In this document: positions 34,557-46,239 of the stretch, piece by piece
How positions within the stretch are numbered: position 1 is the stretch's first letter
How the letters are laid out: each line of letters opens with the position of its first letter
Origin: Przewalskia tangutica
Taxonomy: Eukaryota; Streptophyta; Magnoliopsida; Solanales; Solanaceae
Length of the DNA stretch: 64,000 bases
Reading direction: 5' to 3'
NCBI GenBank assembly: GCA_029844215.1
Contig: CM056728.1
Location: 8,086,001-8,150,000 of the forward strand
Position numbers and translations under genes: made by a program
Notes under the pieces: generated by a model
What the model was told of the DNA's origin: nothing
Seen by the model: the letters and a program-made list of their open reading frames with translations, nothing else
Database searches by the model: none

Positions 34557-37500
34557 AATGCTTGTAAACGTTTTGTTTTTTTTTTTGTTTTTTTATTTTT
34601 TATTTTTTAGGAGATGGGTTTATTGTGCTAGGAAATAATATTTTTAGCTACCTAAGTGATTGTACCCAAAGATTACTAAGTGTTTTTATGATTTGAGCAA
34701 CCAAATAATTACTTAAGAGGGAGCGAATCTCTAATATCAAACTACTTACTAATCTACGATTCAAGGTTTAAACTATACTAAGTGTAGCGTTAATAGTGCA
34801 ATGTCAGTCAAATAATTTACAACAAATAAATGGGAAGAAAGGATCAATAAATGACTCGAAGGAAAGACGATGTATTTTCGCCGGTGGTTTTGGAATACAA
34901 TGCGGATAGAGAAATGCACATAGATGCGGGTCTTCATTTGTTGTAGCTTGTGATGAGTCTCGCCATGAGACTCTTCATTTTTTTCTCCGATGCATTTCAT
35001 GTAAAACAAAGAAAAAATAAGGATTAGCATATGCTCTAAAACTTGTCACATAATAAATAAGCATCGACATATAAATCACTGTACCTGGATAATAACAAAC
35101 CCACACAGCAATCAAGAAAAGAACTCAGTGCACGCATAGGATAAGAGAAAATTATGCAGACCCAATAATTTTAGAGTTTTCGGGTTTTCTTTAAGGTACC
35201 CCATTATAATAGCAACGCCAAAATAACATCAGTATATTCTAATTAACAGCGGCGAAGTAATAGTGGCGGTAACACAAAAGCAAAAGCAGCAACCGCGATA
35301 CCAAAACATCAGCAGTAGCAACACCAAAACAATAGCACCAACAAAATTGTGATAACAGAACCAGTAACACCAGCTATTTCTATGGCTTAGGAGGCTTCCT
35401 TGATGTACTAGTTTAGAAATCCAAGTGAGACAAACATATACATTCTTAGTAGGCAATCGAGATAGGGACATAACTTATTAAGTAAAGATCCTAAGTTCAA
35501 GTCATACACTAGACCTTTCACTCACTTAAACAGTTTTGGCACCATATTATATTTTGTACCAACATGACTGTAAATCAAGATAGCATGCAACAGAGGGGAA
35601 TTCAAATAAGTGCAGGATGTTGATACAATCATCATTTAGATTGTACAATAGATTGACATGGCACAAAATATAGCTTGAAAGGTATTATAAACTATCATGG
35701 ATACATTTTAACACTTCGATATGTAAAGGCAAACATATAGTCGTTTAGTAAACGTGATGATCTAGAAATGGACAGATAGACAAGTTGACAAGCTCGGGCA
35801 GCATTTTCAGATAGGCATGATCACTTAACTTTAACCAAACATACAATCGTGTCTGAGCACAACGACATTTTTAGGCAAAGAATGACATAGTCAGTATGGC
35901 TCCCAAGCAGATCTCAAATCAGCAGTTATCATACATTAACTAACACACTGATCCAAATATAGAGGCTACACTTGATATGACACAGACCATATACCCAACT
36001 ATCGATGTCACAAATCCTTGCTAAGCCAACATTGGAAATGATAACACCTATCATATAGAGAGCTGATTATAGCGTGTTCAAATGTTAATGGCTAATAAAA
36101 CAGGTAGGAAAGTCCTCAAAACAGTACTGAACATCAACAAAGGTATTTCATTATCTAATATCATATTCCATTTAGCAAGTAATTACAGAAAGCATAAATC
36201 CATTTCGTGGTTTTAAATAAACAATTACGAACCCGGGTTAACTAAAATCGATATTCACGACGCAGTAACAGAAGGACAATAGCATGGCAATCTTAACTAA
36301 GAATGATTAACCAGAATACAGTAAGCCATAAAACATGGAAATAAACTAGAATCGAGAGGAATTTTGAGTTTACCTTCTCCGAGAAGCGAACCGAGACATC
36401 GTATCAAGTCGTCGATCCACTCAAGGTTTGGTTGCTATGCGATTAAGGTTTGACGGGTCCTGACTATGAAAAGGGTGCTCTTTTCCGATGCCGAAGGATT
36501 GCTATTGGGTTTCTAATAGTTATTTTCCTGGATTTTACCAATGCCGAGTGGTTTCTGTGTACGTCGATGCCTATCGTTGTTGAAGGATTTTCGATGGATT
36601 CTTCATTGTGGGCGTGTTGTGAGGGTCTGCTATTCTACGGGCTTCTCCGATTGGGATTTTAACTGATGCTCCAAGATTCTTGCTGAGGTGGAAGGCTTCT
36701 AGTTATTATCCCTAGAATGCTAATTTTTCGATGGGTTCCTCCCTGTGGGCCTCGGTTTCTACCATTTCCTCCCTAAAACTGATGTCTCCTCCCCCATGCA
36801 TGTGTATATCGATCGGTTTTTGACAGTGAATAAGGGGTCTGGATTGCTGTCTCCTTGAATGTATAAATCGTTCGATTTATATAGTCACCATTTAGGGTTT
36901 CAATTTAGGTAAGTATTTATGATTTTTAGGGCTATTGTAAGGGCGATTTTTGAACTGATTTGGTGCGATTTTATGGTATTTTAGGTGTGAAATTCGTTAT
37001 CATTCCTGGGCTGATTCTTACTTGTGGGATTTATGGAAAGTTGTTATACGAACTGGGGTTGAGGTTTTCGGTTATGGTAAGTTGATCTTGGTATTGTGTT
37101 GTGGTAGTTGGCCGGATTTTTCGACCGAAAATCCAGCGAGGCTTGCGGGCGATGGGGGGATGGCTGCTAGGGTTTTTCTTGGTTCTTCTAAGTTCATATG
37201 TGTTGTCTGCTGGATTGAAGAAGAGGGAGAATAAAAGGCTGAAGGGGATGAGTTGGGCCGCGGGTGTGGGCGATGTTGGGCTGGGGCGATGTTGGGTTGG
37301 GCGACGCGGGTTGGGTATATAGTGGGCTGATAATTATTTAATTAGGTATTAGTTTTTAGGTGTTTTAATTTGGGTAGTGTATTATTAATTAATTAGTGGT
37401 TAATTAAATTAATAAATGTGGGTGTGCTATTTAACTAGTGCTTAATATTTTATAATGCGATGCCGTTATATATATAAAAAAATATTATGCGTATTTTGCG

Positions 37501-37992
37501 ATGTTAAATTAAAATTGAATGAGATGTAGATTATTATTAAATTATTTAAATGCTAAATGCAGATATGACATTTAAGGATTGTTTAATGCTTTTATAAATG
37601 CGACGCTATTAAAACGCATGTATTAGATTGAAATTAATTTAAATTACAAATCATAATTATGAAACTGCCTTGCGTATTAATAAATGTAACTAAGCTATTT
37701 GACGCGACGTCATTGTTAAATTATTTATTTATTTACGTGTTTATTATTATTGAATTTATTAAAATTAATAGAATTATGATAGGGCTTAAAATTGATAAAT
37801 GCGGGCGCGAGACTCAAAGTACTTAATACTCTTCGTAAAATGCAGTGCCATTATTAAATCATTTATTTATGCATGTATTAATATTTTATTGCTGCATTTT
37901 ATTATTATAAAATTGCTGATATTTTTTTTAAAACAATTAGTGTAATTTTATAGTTAAAGACTGGACGAGAGGGTCAAAATTGGGTGTCAACA
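33920..37992 (-). repeat. Ogre-like B 3' LTR, duplicate 2
   Basis: The 4,073 bp sequence is collinear with 22476-26534, with a minus-strand TATA box at 36875-36884. It has a longer TA/TG microsatellite (34509-34557) than duplicate 1. Confidence 0.85.
34509..34557. repeat. (TA)n(TG)n microsatellite
   Basis: A run of TA then TG dinucleotides within the B LTR. The corresponding site is a short TA run near 23070-23085 in duplicate 1 and a longer TA run near 43386-43430 in the 5' LTR, so this locus changes length quickly. Confidence 0.85.
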
Positions 37993-38109
37993 ACTTGTCC
38001 CTCTTTGAGTGGAGATGATGGAAGAATCTTCAGACAAAAACGTTGACTTATAACCAATTTTGTCTCGATCCTCAGAATTAAAAACGTTGGGCAATTAAGA
38101 CAAGGCTGA

Positions 38110-38395
38110 CACAAAATTCAAAATATGTCCCAGTGTCGAGTTATGACGACACTGGGCTACCATGGTCAAACACCAAGGCGGGCTAACGAAGGATTCAAAA
38201 TTTGTCCAGTGTCGAGTTATGACGACACTGGGCTACCATGGCCGAAATACCAAGGCGGACTAATGCGGACTCAAAATTTGTCCCAGTGTCGAGTTATAAC
38301 GATATTGGGTTACCATGGCCGAAACACCAAGGCGGGCTAACGCGGACTCAAAATTTGTCTCAGTGTCGAGTTATGACGACGCTGGGTCGACGTGA
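38110..38395. repeat. tandem array, about 77-bp units, element B
   Basis: Four units carry CCAGTGTCGAGTTATGACGA, CACTGGGCTACCATGG and GGCGGGCTAACG-type blocks. It is related in sequence to the 75-90 bp array of element A. Confidence 0.75.
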
Positions 38396-38978
38396 TGTTA
38401 AAATGAAATAAAAATAAACTAGCTTGATCCTAGGGGTGTACCGATATCGACTTATGTTGCTGGATTTATGGTGATGTGGAATGAGTGGACTGACGCTTGA
38501 GGTCGCTTCTGCGATTCATTGGGAAGGTTGGCCCCCCAACAAATTGCCCCGGTTCGCTGTAAAAGAAAATCCACGTTGTGCTTCTGATCCTGCATGCTAC
38601 GACTTAAGCAAACGGTTAGTGCATAACTATTACGTCAAAATGATAACGCATGAATTTATTGATAATGTAACTGTGTGAGTAGAAAATGCTATCCTGTAAA
38701 AATGTGATGCCTGCTGCAAATGCTGTGATTTCGCCCTTGCACGGACGTGTTGCGATTGTGAATGCGGATATGTTGTCCTTGCATAAACGTGTTGCAACTG
38801 CTCCTTTAGATTGAAGCTCTGTAGACTAAAGCTCAAGAAAAAGTTAGTGCGTAACTGCTAAGATAGAATAATAAAGCATGAATATATAAGGAAATGTAAT
38901 TTTTGAGAGTAGAGAAATCGTCCTTGCGTAGATGCGATATGCTGATGACGTCGTCTTTGGACGTGACGTCATTTTCGT

Positions 38979-39205
38979 ATGGGCGTCGCTTTCGGGCTCA
39001 GCGTCGTTTTCGGACTCGTCGTCGTTTTCGGACTCGGCGTCGTTTTCGGACTCGGCATCGTTTTCGGACTCGGCGTCATTTTCGGACTCGGCGTCGTTTT
39101 CGGACTTGGCGTCGTTTTCGGACTCGGCGTTGTTTTCGGACTTGGCGTCGTTTTCGGACTCAGCGTCGTTTTCGGACTCGGCGTCGTTTTCGGACTCGGC
39201 GTTGA
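38979..39205. repeat. 18-bp minisatellite, about 12 units, element B
   Basis: The unit is GGCGTCGTTTTCGGACTC with few changes (CTT for CTC, GTT for GTC, one CAT). Because 18 is a multiple of three, all frames stay open and give repetitive translations (arginine-rich, SDSASF, VVFGLG, and SPKTTP on the minus strand). I see no start or gag-like context, so I treat it as a non-coding array. Confidence 0.85.
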
Positions 39206-39529
39206 TGAAGACGTCATTGTGTTGATGCTACTATTATTGTGAATTAATGCTCCTGTATGATATGTAGGACGCTGCGAATGCTGATGTCGTCTCTGCTCGG
39301 ACTTGCGGGATGCTGCGAATGCCGATATCATCTCTGCACGGACTTGTTGGATCTTTGTGAACGCTTCGAATCTTTGTGATTGCCGATGTCGCCCATGCCC
39401 GACGCGTCAAACCATTCTCGTAAATTAGGGACCCTGTAGGCTAAAGCTTAAGAAAAATTAGTGCATAAATTTTGAGACAAAATGATAGAGCTTGAATGTG
39501 ATTTTGTGAGTAGGGGTGTTTTAATGTGC

Positions 39530-40065
39530 TGAAGGTGTCGTTGTTGCATGTGCTGGTGGAGTCATTGCGTAGATGTAATGCTGATGACGTTGTTTCCTGG
39601 ACGTTGCTGTTGGCGTCGTTGCGTAGACATAATCTTTGCCGCGTCGTTGCATGACGTGATCTTGATGCGTCGCCGCGTACGGGCGTGTTATCCGGTGTCG
39701 TTGCGTAGATATAATGCTGATGGCGTCATTGCGTAGATGTAATGTTGATGACGTCGTTTCCTGGACGTGTTGCTGATGACGTTGTTGCCTGGACGTGTTG
39801 TCGCGATAACGCGTCGTTGCTGACGTGTTGTCGATGACGCCTTTGCACGGGCGTGTTCGCGATAACGCCGTTGCTGGACGCGTCTTTGTCCGATGACGCG
39901 TCGTTGCCTATACGTAATGTTGATGGCGTCATTATGTAGACATAATGCTGATAACGTCGTTTCCTGGACGTGTTGCTGATAACGTCGTTGCCTAGACGTA
40001 TTGCTGCTGACGTCGTTGCCTGGACGTAATGTTGATAACGTCGTTGTCTGGACGTGTTGCTGATT
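39530..40065. repeat. irregular tandem array, about 30-35 bp units, element B
   Basis: Repeated GATGACGTCGTTGCCTGGAC and GTGTTGCTGATGACG-like segments with many length variants. The CGT/ACG-rich motif suggests common origin with the 18-bp array. Confidence 0.6.
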
Positions 40066-40689
40066 CTCCTGTAGAATAAATGCTCCTGCAAGCTAAGCTT
40101 GAGAAGAATTAGTGTATAACTATTAAAACAAAATGATAAATATATGAGAAATGCAATTCTGTGGGTAGAGATGTCGTCCCTGATATGCAAGATGATGTGA
40201 ACACTGAGATGTTGTCCTTGCACGAACATGCTAAATGCTGCAACTGACGAATTGTCATGATGCCTTTGTGCGATGCGTGGGTTGCAAATTTGAATTTATG
40301 CCCGAGCTGATGCGCCAGACTTTGTTGCAGAATTTTGAATTTTGACTGTTGATTGTCGATGCCCCTTTCTGGTTCTGTTGCTTCTACTGCGGACTTTGAA
40401 CTTTGGATATATCCTCTGCCTCTGCTGCCTCTTTCTGCTTCTGCTAATATGTAGGACCTGCGCTCAAAGAAAACTTGTGAGTTTGGGGGGGGGGGGGTCG
40501 ATTCGTATTTGACTTCGCCGCTTTGTTCCTTGACATCTGCGCGCATGGCCTGTTTGGACCTGCAACCCCTGTCTGGTTTCCTACCTTGTCCCAATTTTGA
40601 ATATGCAAAGGGCGTTCGGCCTAAAGTGGGTCTCAATGGGGTTGCTTGTATATTATGTGTATTCTCGTTATTTTTAAAATGAAGGGAAA

Positions 40690-40875
40690 ATTTCCTAATG
40701 GTGTGACCGAAGCCGATTTAGGCCGCCTACGTATTCCCATGAGGGAATCAGGTCATGACGTAGTTCATTACAAGCAAAATTGGGTAAAATTCTAAAGGTG
40801 GGACCGAAGTCGATATGGCCGCCTACGTATCCGTCAAGGGAATCAGGTCGAACGTAGTTCCTATTACATGAAAAC
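40690..40875 (-). repeat. paired GGATACGTAGGCGGCC-type motif, element B
   Basis: Two tandem copies of about 70-100 bp. On the minus strand each reads CCTGATTCCC, then GG(A/G)ATACGTAGGCGGCC, then a GGTC(A/C)CACC-type end. Blocks of this kind recur in plant Tat/Ogre elements. Its role is unknown to me; it is non-coding here. Confidence 0.5.
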
Positions 40876-41045
40876 TTAAGCAAAACATTATTAAAACTTA
40901 AATATGAGTCTTAAATTATTCTGCTAAACTAAATTGCTCTTTCTTATCTAGACTCTAGGCGGACCAGAACAAGGGTGCGAATCCAATCTACCAATATGCC
41001 TTCTTTGCTCTGCATCATGGCTGGCTGGGTCTTCATGCTCTGCTA

Positions 41046-41929
41046 TCAGTATCTCCATCTTTTGACTTCCGCGCGGTGCAAGCTTGGATAAATGACTGAT
41101 TCAGGCGGAGCAGGTTCTGGCCAGGGAACACCTCTCTTCCTTTGGGGTTCATTGTACTCATTGGGGGAGGCCGCCTCCACTTGAACGACTCCCTCTTTGA
41201 TCAACTCCCTTACTTTGTCTCTGAGTGTATAACACATTCCCATGTCGTGTCTGATGGCTCCAGAATGGTATGCACAACTTTTGTTCTCGTCATGAGCTTT
41301 GGACTTGGGATTGGGAACATTCTTTGGAATTGGCTGAAGTATCCCTGCAACTCTCAACCTCTCGTACAACTTCGACAAAGGCTCGGCTAAATGGGTGTAT
41401 ACTTTGGCTGGCCTTTCTGTGGCATTTAGGCGTGGTGTGAAGATGTCTAGTGGATGGGCTTTTGGTCGTGGCGTATACACGGGTGGGTATCGCAAGGGGT
41501 TGTCATATGTATTGCGAAAATAGGTTTGTGGTGGCCTTTTATCTTGGTCTGTGTTTGGCTGGGGTATGGTAGACATTTGGTTTTGTTCGGGATATATGGG
41601 TGCATTGTATATTGGCTGAGTGTGGTAAAAGGGATATGTAGTAAGAGGGTACTGGTGATAATTTGGAGGATTTGACTGTTTTGGTTATTTGCGGTAACGA
41701 GTGCTTTAGTGAGGTTTCTGAGCCTTTTAATTTCGGCCTGCAGGGTTGCCATTTGCTGCGGTAATTGGGCGAGGTGTTCGATCGGATCTACGCTGCTTTT
41801 CTTTTCTGAGACCTCTGCTTTGTCTATAGGAACCAAGACGGGTTCCGACTCGTTCTGCTCAAATGCCCTTGAATCAGTCATGTCGCTGGATCGTGCCTTT
41901 GATCTTGTGAAATATCGATGCTCTGTCAT
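41046..41929 (-). pseudogene. Ogre-like gag, element B, missing the capsid core
   Basis: An ATG at 41929 opens MTEHRYFTRSKARSSDMTD, followed by an acidic stretch and a predicted coiled coil (QLPQQMATLQAEIKRLRN), the usual Ogre gag N-terminus. A frameshift near 41600 leads to a proline-rich region and the C-terminal zinc-finger-like block CAYHSGAIRHDMGMCYTL at about 41310-41250, then ELIKEG. In Ogre gag these two parts are separated by the Retrotrans_gag core (a LCMHPDVELP...EALDWY type segment, seen in element A at 46240-47251). Here it is absent, so the protein would lack the capsid core. The frame ends in a proline-rich tail with no protease. Confidence 0.75.
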
Positions 41930-42772
41930 TGCTTAGTCAAATACAAATCGACCTTTGGGGAAGATGATAAATCCTTTTTTAAACAAAATGTAGCAAACTG
42001 CGTTAGTGTAAAGCACGTGACTTTGCAAAGATGTAAATAACATTTAGCAAGTATATGTTGCACATAAATTGTCACATTGCAAGCGAGTCCTAACATGCGT
42101 GGGGACCCTCTTTACGCCAGAGGTAGGCCTAAACGTCACATATGCGAGATTATGAAGGATTTGTCCAAGCCGTCAAACTGTAATGCTCTTGTTGGAAATG
42201 ACGACCAAATGACGGTGCACTTTTCCCAATTTTGGCATGTCATGATTAGATTTGGATTTGTCTATCATTGTCACGCTACACATAATATGCTGGTTGGTCG
42301 TTGGGTTGAGAAACCCGTCGACAAATTTGGTGTTTTTCCTAATTGTGGCGTCGATACCAAGGACCGACCCACCTAAGGTAAATGCATGCATGCTTTAAAA
42401 TAAAGGGTGGTATAGCTCTATCCTAAGTTTCTAAGATTTGACTTTAATGAACGCAAGGTTCCCGAGCGGACAACTCGAGTGAGAAGACTACGCGGCCACC
42501 GGTTAGACCGGGCACTCCACGTATATTACCAATTCTCCTAAATTTGGGTTTTGAAGAAAGAATTTTGCTGATGCACCAAGCGCACCTCGCGTGTAGTGTG
42601 TGATAGTGTGAATTTTCCACAGTGGAAGAAGTATGAGCGGAATGCCAGTTTAAGGAAAGCAGTAAAGCACATAGCAATTAAAACAAATAAAACAAAATAC
42701 AATACATAAAAATTAAATGCGAAAATAATGCCAAATAATAACCCTAGGTCTGTTGTGGTTAAGAACCTTAAA

Positions 42773-42790
42773 TCTCCAGCGGAGTCGCCA
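42773..42790 (-). other. tRNA-Arg-type primer-binding site, element B
   Basis: The minus strand reads TGGCGACTCCGCTGGAGA, four bases from the LTR end. This is the usual Ogre/Tat primer site and fixes the minus-strand orientation. Confidence 0.85.
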
Positions 42791-42794
42791 TTTC

Positions 42795-43383
42795 TGTCAC
42801 GCCCTTTTTCGACCGCGACATTATTCTTAGCGAATCCTGCTTAAAAAGTTAGAAAAATAAAATAAAATGCTAAGAAGGTGCTAGGGTGCTAAAAGTGCTA
42901 AAGGTTCGCGGAGTCGCCACCTAATTAATTTGGGTGAATTAGGACACCTAAATGTTAACTAGTTTAAAGTAAACATTAACTCCATTTTAATGGTCTGCTA
43001 AACTTAATGAGATTTTGGGTAAGAGTTCTTTATTATCCTAAAGGGAAGGGGTTAGGCACCCTAAGGATCCGCTAACGTGCGATTGTCCGTTCAAACCTAT
43101 GGTTGATTATTATGCTATAGAAGAATGCATGTTTTAAAGTATTTAAGCAAAAGATATTTATAAGCGTAAGTGTATTTTAGCCTGCATAAAATGTAAGATT
43201 CGTTTAAAATACATAAAGCTAATCTTAGTTGAAGACATGCACTTAAAAAGTAGTTAGAAAACATATGAAATTATTCTATAGGTATATATGTTGCTTAGTA
43301 TAATATAGAAGTAATAATGCAAAACCTATGATGACGAAAAATAGGATGTGAAAATATATCATGCAAAGGTTAATGGTCCTACA

Positions 43384-43417
<34 letters not shown>

Positions 43418-44935
43418 ATATATATATTTATGTGAATGCTTGTAAACGTTTTGTTTTTGTTTTTTTATTTTTATTTTTTATTTTTTAGGAGATGGGTTTA
43501 TTGTGCTAGGAAATAATATTTTTTAGCTACCTAAGTGATTGTACCCAAAGATTACTAAGTGTTTTTATGATTTGAGCAACCAAATAGTTACTTAAGAGGG
43601 AGCGAATCTCTAATATCAAACTACTTACTAATCTATGATTCAAGGTTTAAAGTTTAAACTATACTAAGTGTAGGCGTGTAGCGTTAATAGTGCAATGTCA
43701 GTCAAATAATTTACAACAAATAAATGGGAAGAAAGGATCACTAAATGACTCGAAGGAAAGGCGATGTCTTTTCGCCGGTGGTTTTGAAATTCCTATGCGG
43801 ATAGAGAAATGCACATAGATGCGGGTCTTCATTTGCTGTAGCTTGTGATGAGTCTCGCCATGAGACTCTTAATTTTTTGCTCCGATGCATTTCATGTAAA
43901 ATAAAGAAAAAATAAGTATTAGCATATGCTCTAAACCTTGTCACATAATAAATAAGCATTGACATATAAATCACTGTACCTGGATAATAACAAACCCACA
44001 CAGCAATCAAGAAAAGAACTCAGTGCACGCATAGGATAAGAGAAAATTACGCAGACCCAATAATTTTAGAGTTTTCGGGTTTTCTTTAAGGTACCCCATT
44101 ATAATAGCAACGCCAAAATAACATCAGTATATTCTAATTAACAGCGGCGAAGTAATAGTGGCGGCAAAACAAAAGCAAAAGCAGCAACCGCGATACCCAA
44201 ACAGCAGCAGTAGCAACACCAAAACAACAGCACCAACAAAATTGTGATAACAGAACCAATAACACCAGCTATTTCTATGGTTTAGGAGACTTTCTTGATG
44301 TACTAGTTTAGAAATCCAAGTGAGACAAACATATACATTCTTAGTAGGCAATCTAGATAGGGACATAACTTATTAAGTAAAGATCCTAAGTTCAAGTCAT
44401 ACACTAGACCTTTCACTCACTTAAACAGTTTTGGCACCATATTATATTTTGTACGAACATGACTGTAAATCAAGATAGCATGCAACAGAGGGGAATTCAA
44501 ATAAGTGCAGGATGTTGATACAAGCATCATTTAGTTGTACAATAGATTGACATGACACAAAATATAGCTTGAAAGGTATTATAAACTATCATGGATACAT
44601 TTTAACACTTCGATATGTAAAGGCAAACATATAGTCGTTTAGTAAACGTGATGATCTAGAAATGGACAGATAGACAAGTTGACAAGCTCGGGCAGCATTT
44701 TCAGATAGGCATGATCACTTAACTTTAACCAAACATACAATCGTGTCTGAGCACAACGACATTTTTAGGCAAAGAATGACATAGTCAGTATGGCTCCCAA
44801 GCAGATCTCAAATCAGCAGTTATTATACATTAACTAACACACTAATCCAAATACAGAGGCTACACTTGATATGACACAGACCATATACCCAACTATCGAT
44901 GTCACACATCCTTGCTAAGCCAACATTAGAAATGA
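42795..44935 (-). repeat. Ogre-like B 5' LTR, truncated
   Basis: About 2.1 kb collinear with the left half of the other B LTRs (22476 to about 24580). It breaks within AACATT(A/G)GAAATGAT, after which RT sequence begins. The missing part contains the TATA box, so this LTR has no core promoter. Confidence 0.85.
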
Positions 44936-45613
44936 TTGGATTTGATGAACCGAGCGTTCAAGCCATTCCTAGATATGTTTGTTATTGTATTCATTGATGA
45001 TATTCTGGTTTATTCGCGTTCAGAAGAGGAGCATGCATACCATTTGAGGACGGTACTTAGGGTGCTCCTGCACCAGAGGTTGTATGCCAAGTTTTCTAAG
45101 TGTGAATTCTGGTTGACTTCGGTTGCATTCTTGGGGCATATTATCGGAGCGGATGGTATTCAGGTAGATACACAGAAGATTGAAGTGGTAAAGACTTGGC
45201 CCAGACCTACGACGCCTACTGAGGTACGCAGTTTTTTGGGGCTAGCAGGATATTACAGGAGGTTCGTGGAAAAGTTTGTCTCGATTTCAGCGCCTTTAAC
45301 AAGGCTAACTCAGAAGGCAGCTAAGTTCCAGTGGACTGATGCTTGTGAGCACAGCTTCCAGTTGTTGAAAGATAAGCTGACTACAGCTCCAGTTCTAACT
45401 CTTCCTGAGGGATCAGATGGTTATGTTATTTATTGTGATGCTTCAGGTATTGGACTAGGTTGTGTATTGATGCATGGCAGGGTTATTGCTTATGCCTCCC
45501 GACAACTAAGAAAGCACGAGAAGAACTATCCTACTCATGATTTAGAGTTAGCAGCAGTGATTCATGTCTTAAAGGAATTAAAGCGTAGAGAGGTGTTATA
45601 TTTCAAACTATAA
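44936..45613 (+). pseudogene. Tekay/Del-like RT-RNase H fragment
   Basis: An open frame of 225 codons begins inside the RT palm domain (DLMNRAFKPFLD, then VFIDDILVYS with the FIDD catalytic box). It runs through the connection region (GYYRRFVEKFVSISAPLTRL) into RNase H (VIYCDASGIGLGCVL, YASRQLRKHEKNYPTHDLEL). Homology ends near 45575, before the rest of RNase H. The frame has no internal stop, but it lacks the RT N-terminus, gag, protease and integrase, and its first codon is TTG. It is a transplanted piece of a chromovirus pol. The neighbours are a broken B LTR on the left and unrelated sequence on the right. Confidence 0.85.
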
Positions 45614-46239
45614 GACTTGCACTTTTGTTGTTGCTAGAATTGATGGACTATTTTTAAGGTTGTTTTAATGTGGTTTAAGAGGCTGAATTAACAAGAAAAA
45701 TAGGTGTATTAATCACATTGGTTGTTGTAGTTGTTGTCTTCCATGAACGTAAAGAAAATGAATGTATTATGATGGCGTATATGGAGTATTTGGGATTGGT
45801 TTTGTTATATCTTTAAGTTGCATCTTGTTATTGGTATTGTTGGCTTTGTTTGTAAGTTCTGGATATGTATATAAATAGGGGAGGTGCTGCCCAAATTTCT
45901 ATAGAAAAGAGAGTCTTCATTTGGTATATAACTTACACTAATAAGCATAGAGTTGACAGACATGTTACTATTATTATAGGTTGAAGTACTAGACGAGACG
46001 TACTTTAATTTGTGAGTTGGTTAGTTCGACAATAAGGTATACGTTCTTGGATTGTCATGATAGGGAACACTCCATCTCATTTCTCCTTGATTGCTCCTCC
46101 AAGCGAGTCTGATTGGACTGTTCCACTAATTGTCTGCATCACTGCTAAGTTTGTGATTCTTCCTATTTTGATATCTTATTCTATGAAGTCTCCCATTCTC
46201 ACAACTTCGGAGAAGCTCCGCCCTATAACACTTATCATT
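45614..46239. other. unidentified segment with a TATA-like motif
   Basis: I recognise no gene here. TATATAAATAGGGGAGG at about 45868-45884 is a good TATA-type core promoter, followed by GTGCTGCCCAAATTTCTATA. This suggests a captured promoter or LTR piece of another family. It lies between the RT fragment and the broken end of the A gag, inside element A. The short plus-strand frame at 46057-46248 shows no family features. Confidence 0.4.

Larger units (their letters stand above)
27360..38065. repeat. tandem segmental duplication, copy 2
   Basis: The second copy of 20035-26604. It consists of a partial A LTR (27360-28120), A interior (28121-28171 and 32377-33919), the B 3' LTR (33920-37992) and B interior. 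Without the 4.2 kb solo LTR and its target duplication it is about 6.5 kb. Unlike copy 1 it continues into the full B interior, so the ancestral B element lies on this side. Confidence 0.85.
33920..44935 (-). mobile_element. Ogre-like element B, non-autonomous, 5' LTR truncated
   Basis: Minus-strand order: partial 5' LTR (44935 to 42795), tRNA-Arg-type primer site (42790 to 42773), leader, gag relic (41929 to 41046), repeat-rich region (about 40100 to 38100), polypurine tract next to 37993, and 3' LTR (37992 to 33920). The interior is only 4.8 kb and shows no protease, RT, RNase H or integrase, whereas autonomous Ogre elements carry all of them. It lies inside element A. The right half of its 5' LTR, including U3 and the promoter, is missing where a Tekay RT fragment begins at 44936. 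Confidence 0.85.

Noticed and set aside
38903..39331. Overlapping long frames with arginine-rich, SDSASF or SPKTTP repeats
   Set aside because: All are translations of one 18-bp array whose length is a multiple of three, so open frames arise on both strands automatically. No gene context.
45868..45884. Independent host gene promoter at the TATA-like motif
   Set aside because: No coding sequence follows on the plus strand. The segment lies inside a transposon patchwork and is more simply a captured LTR or promoter piece.
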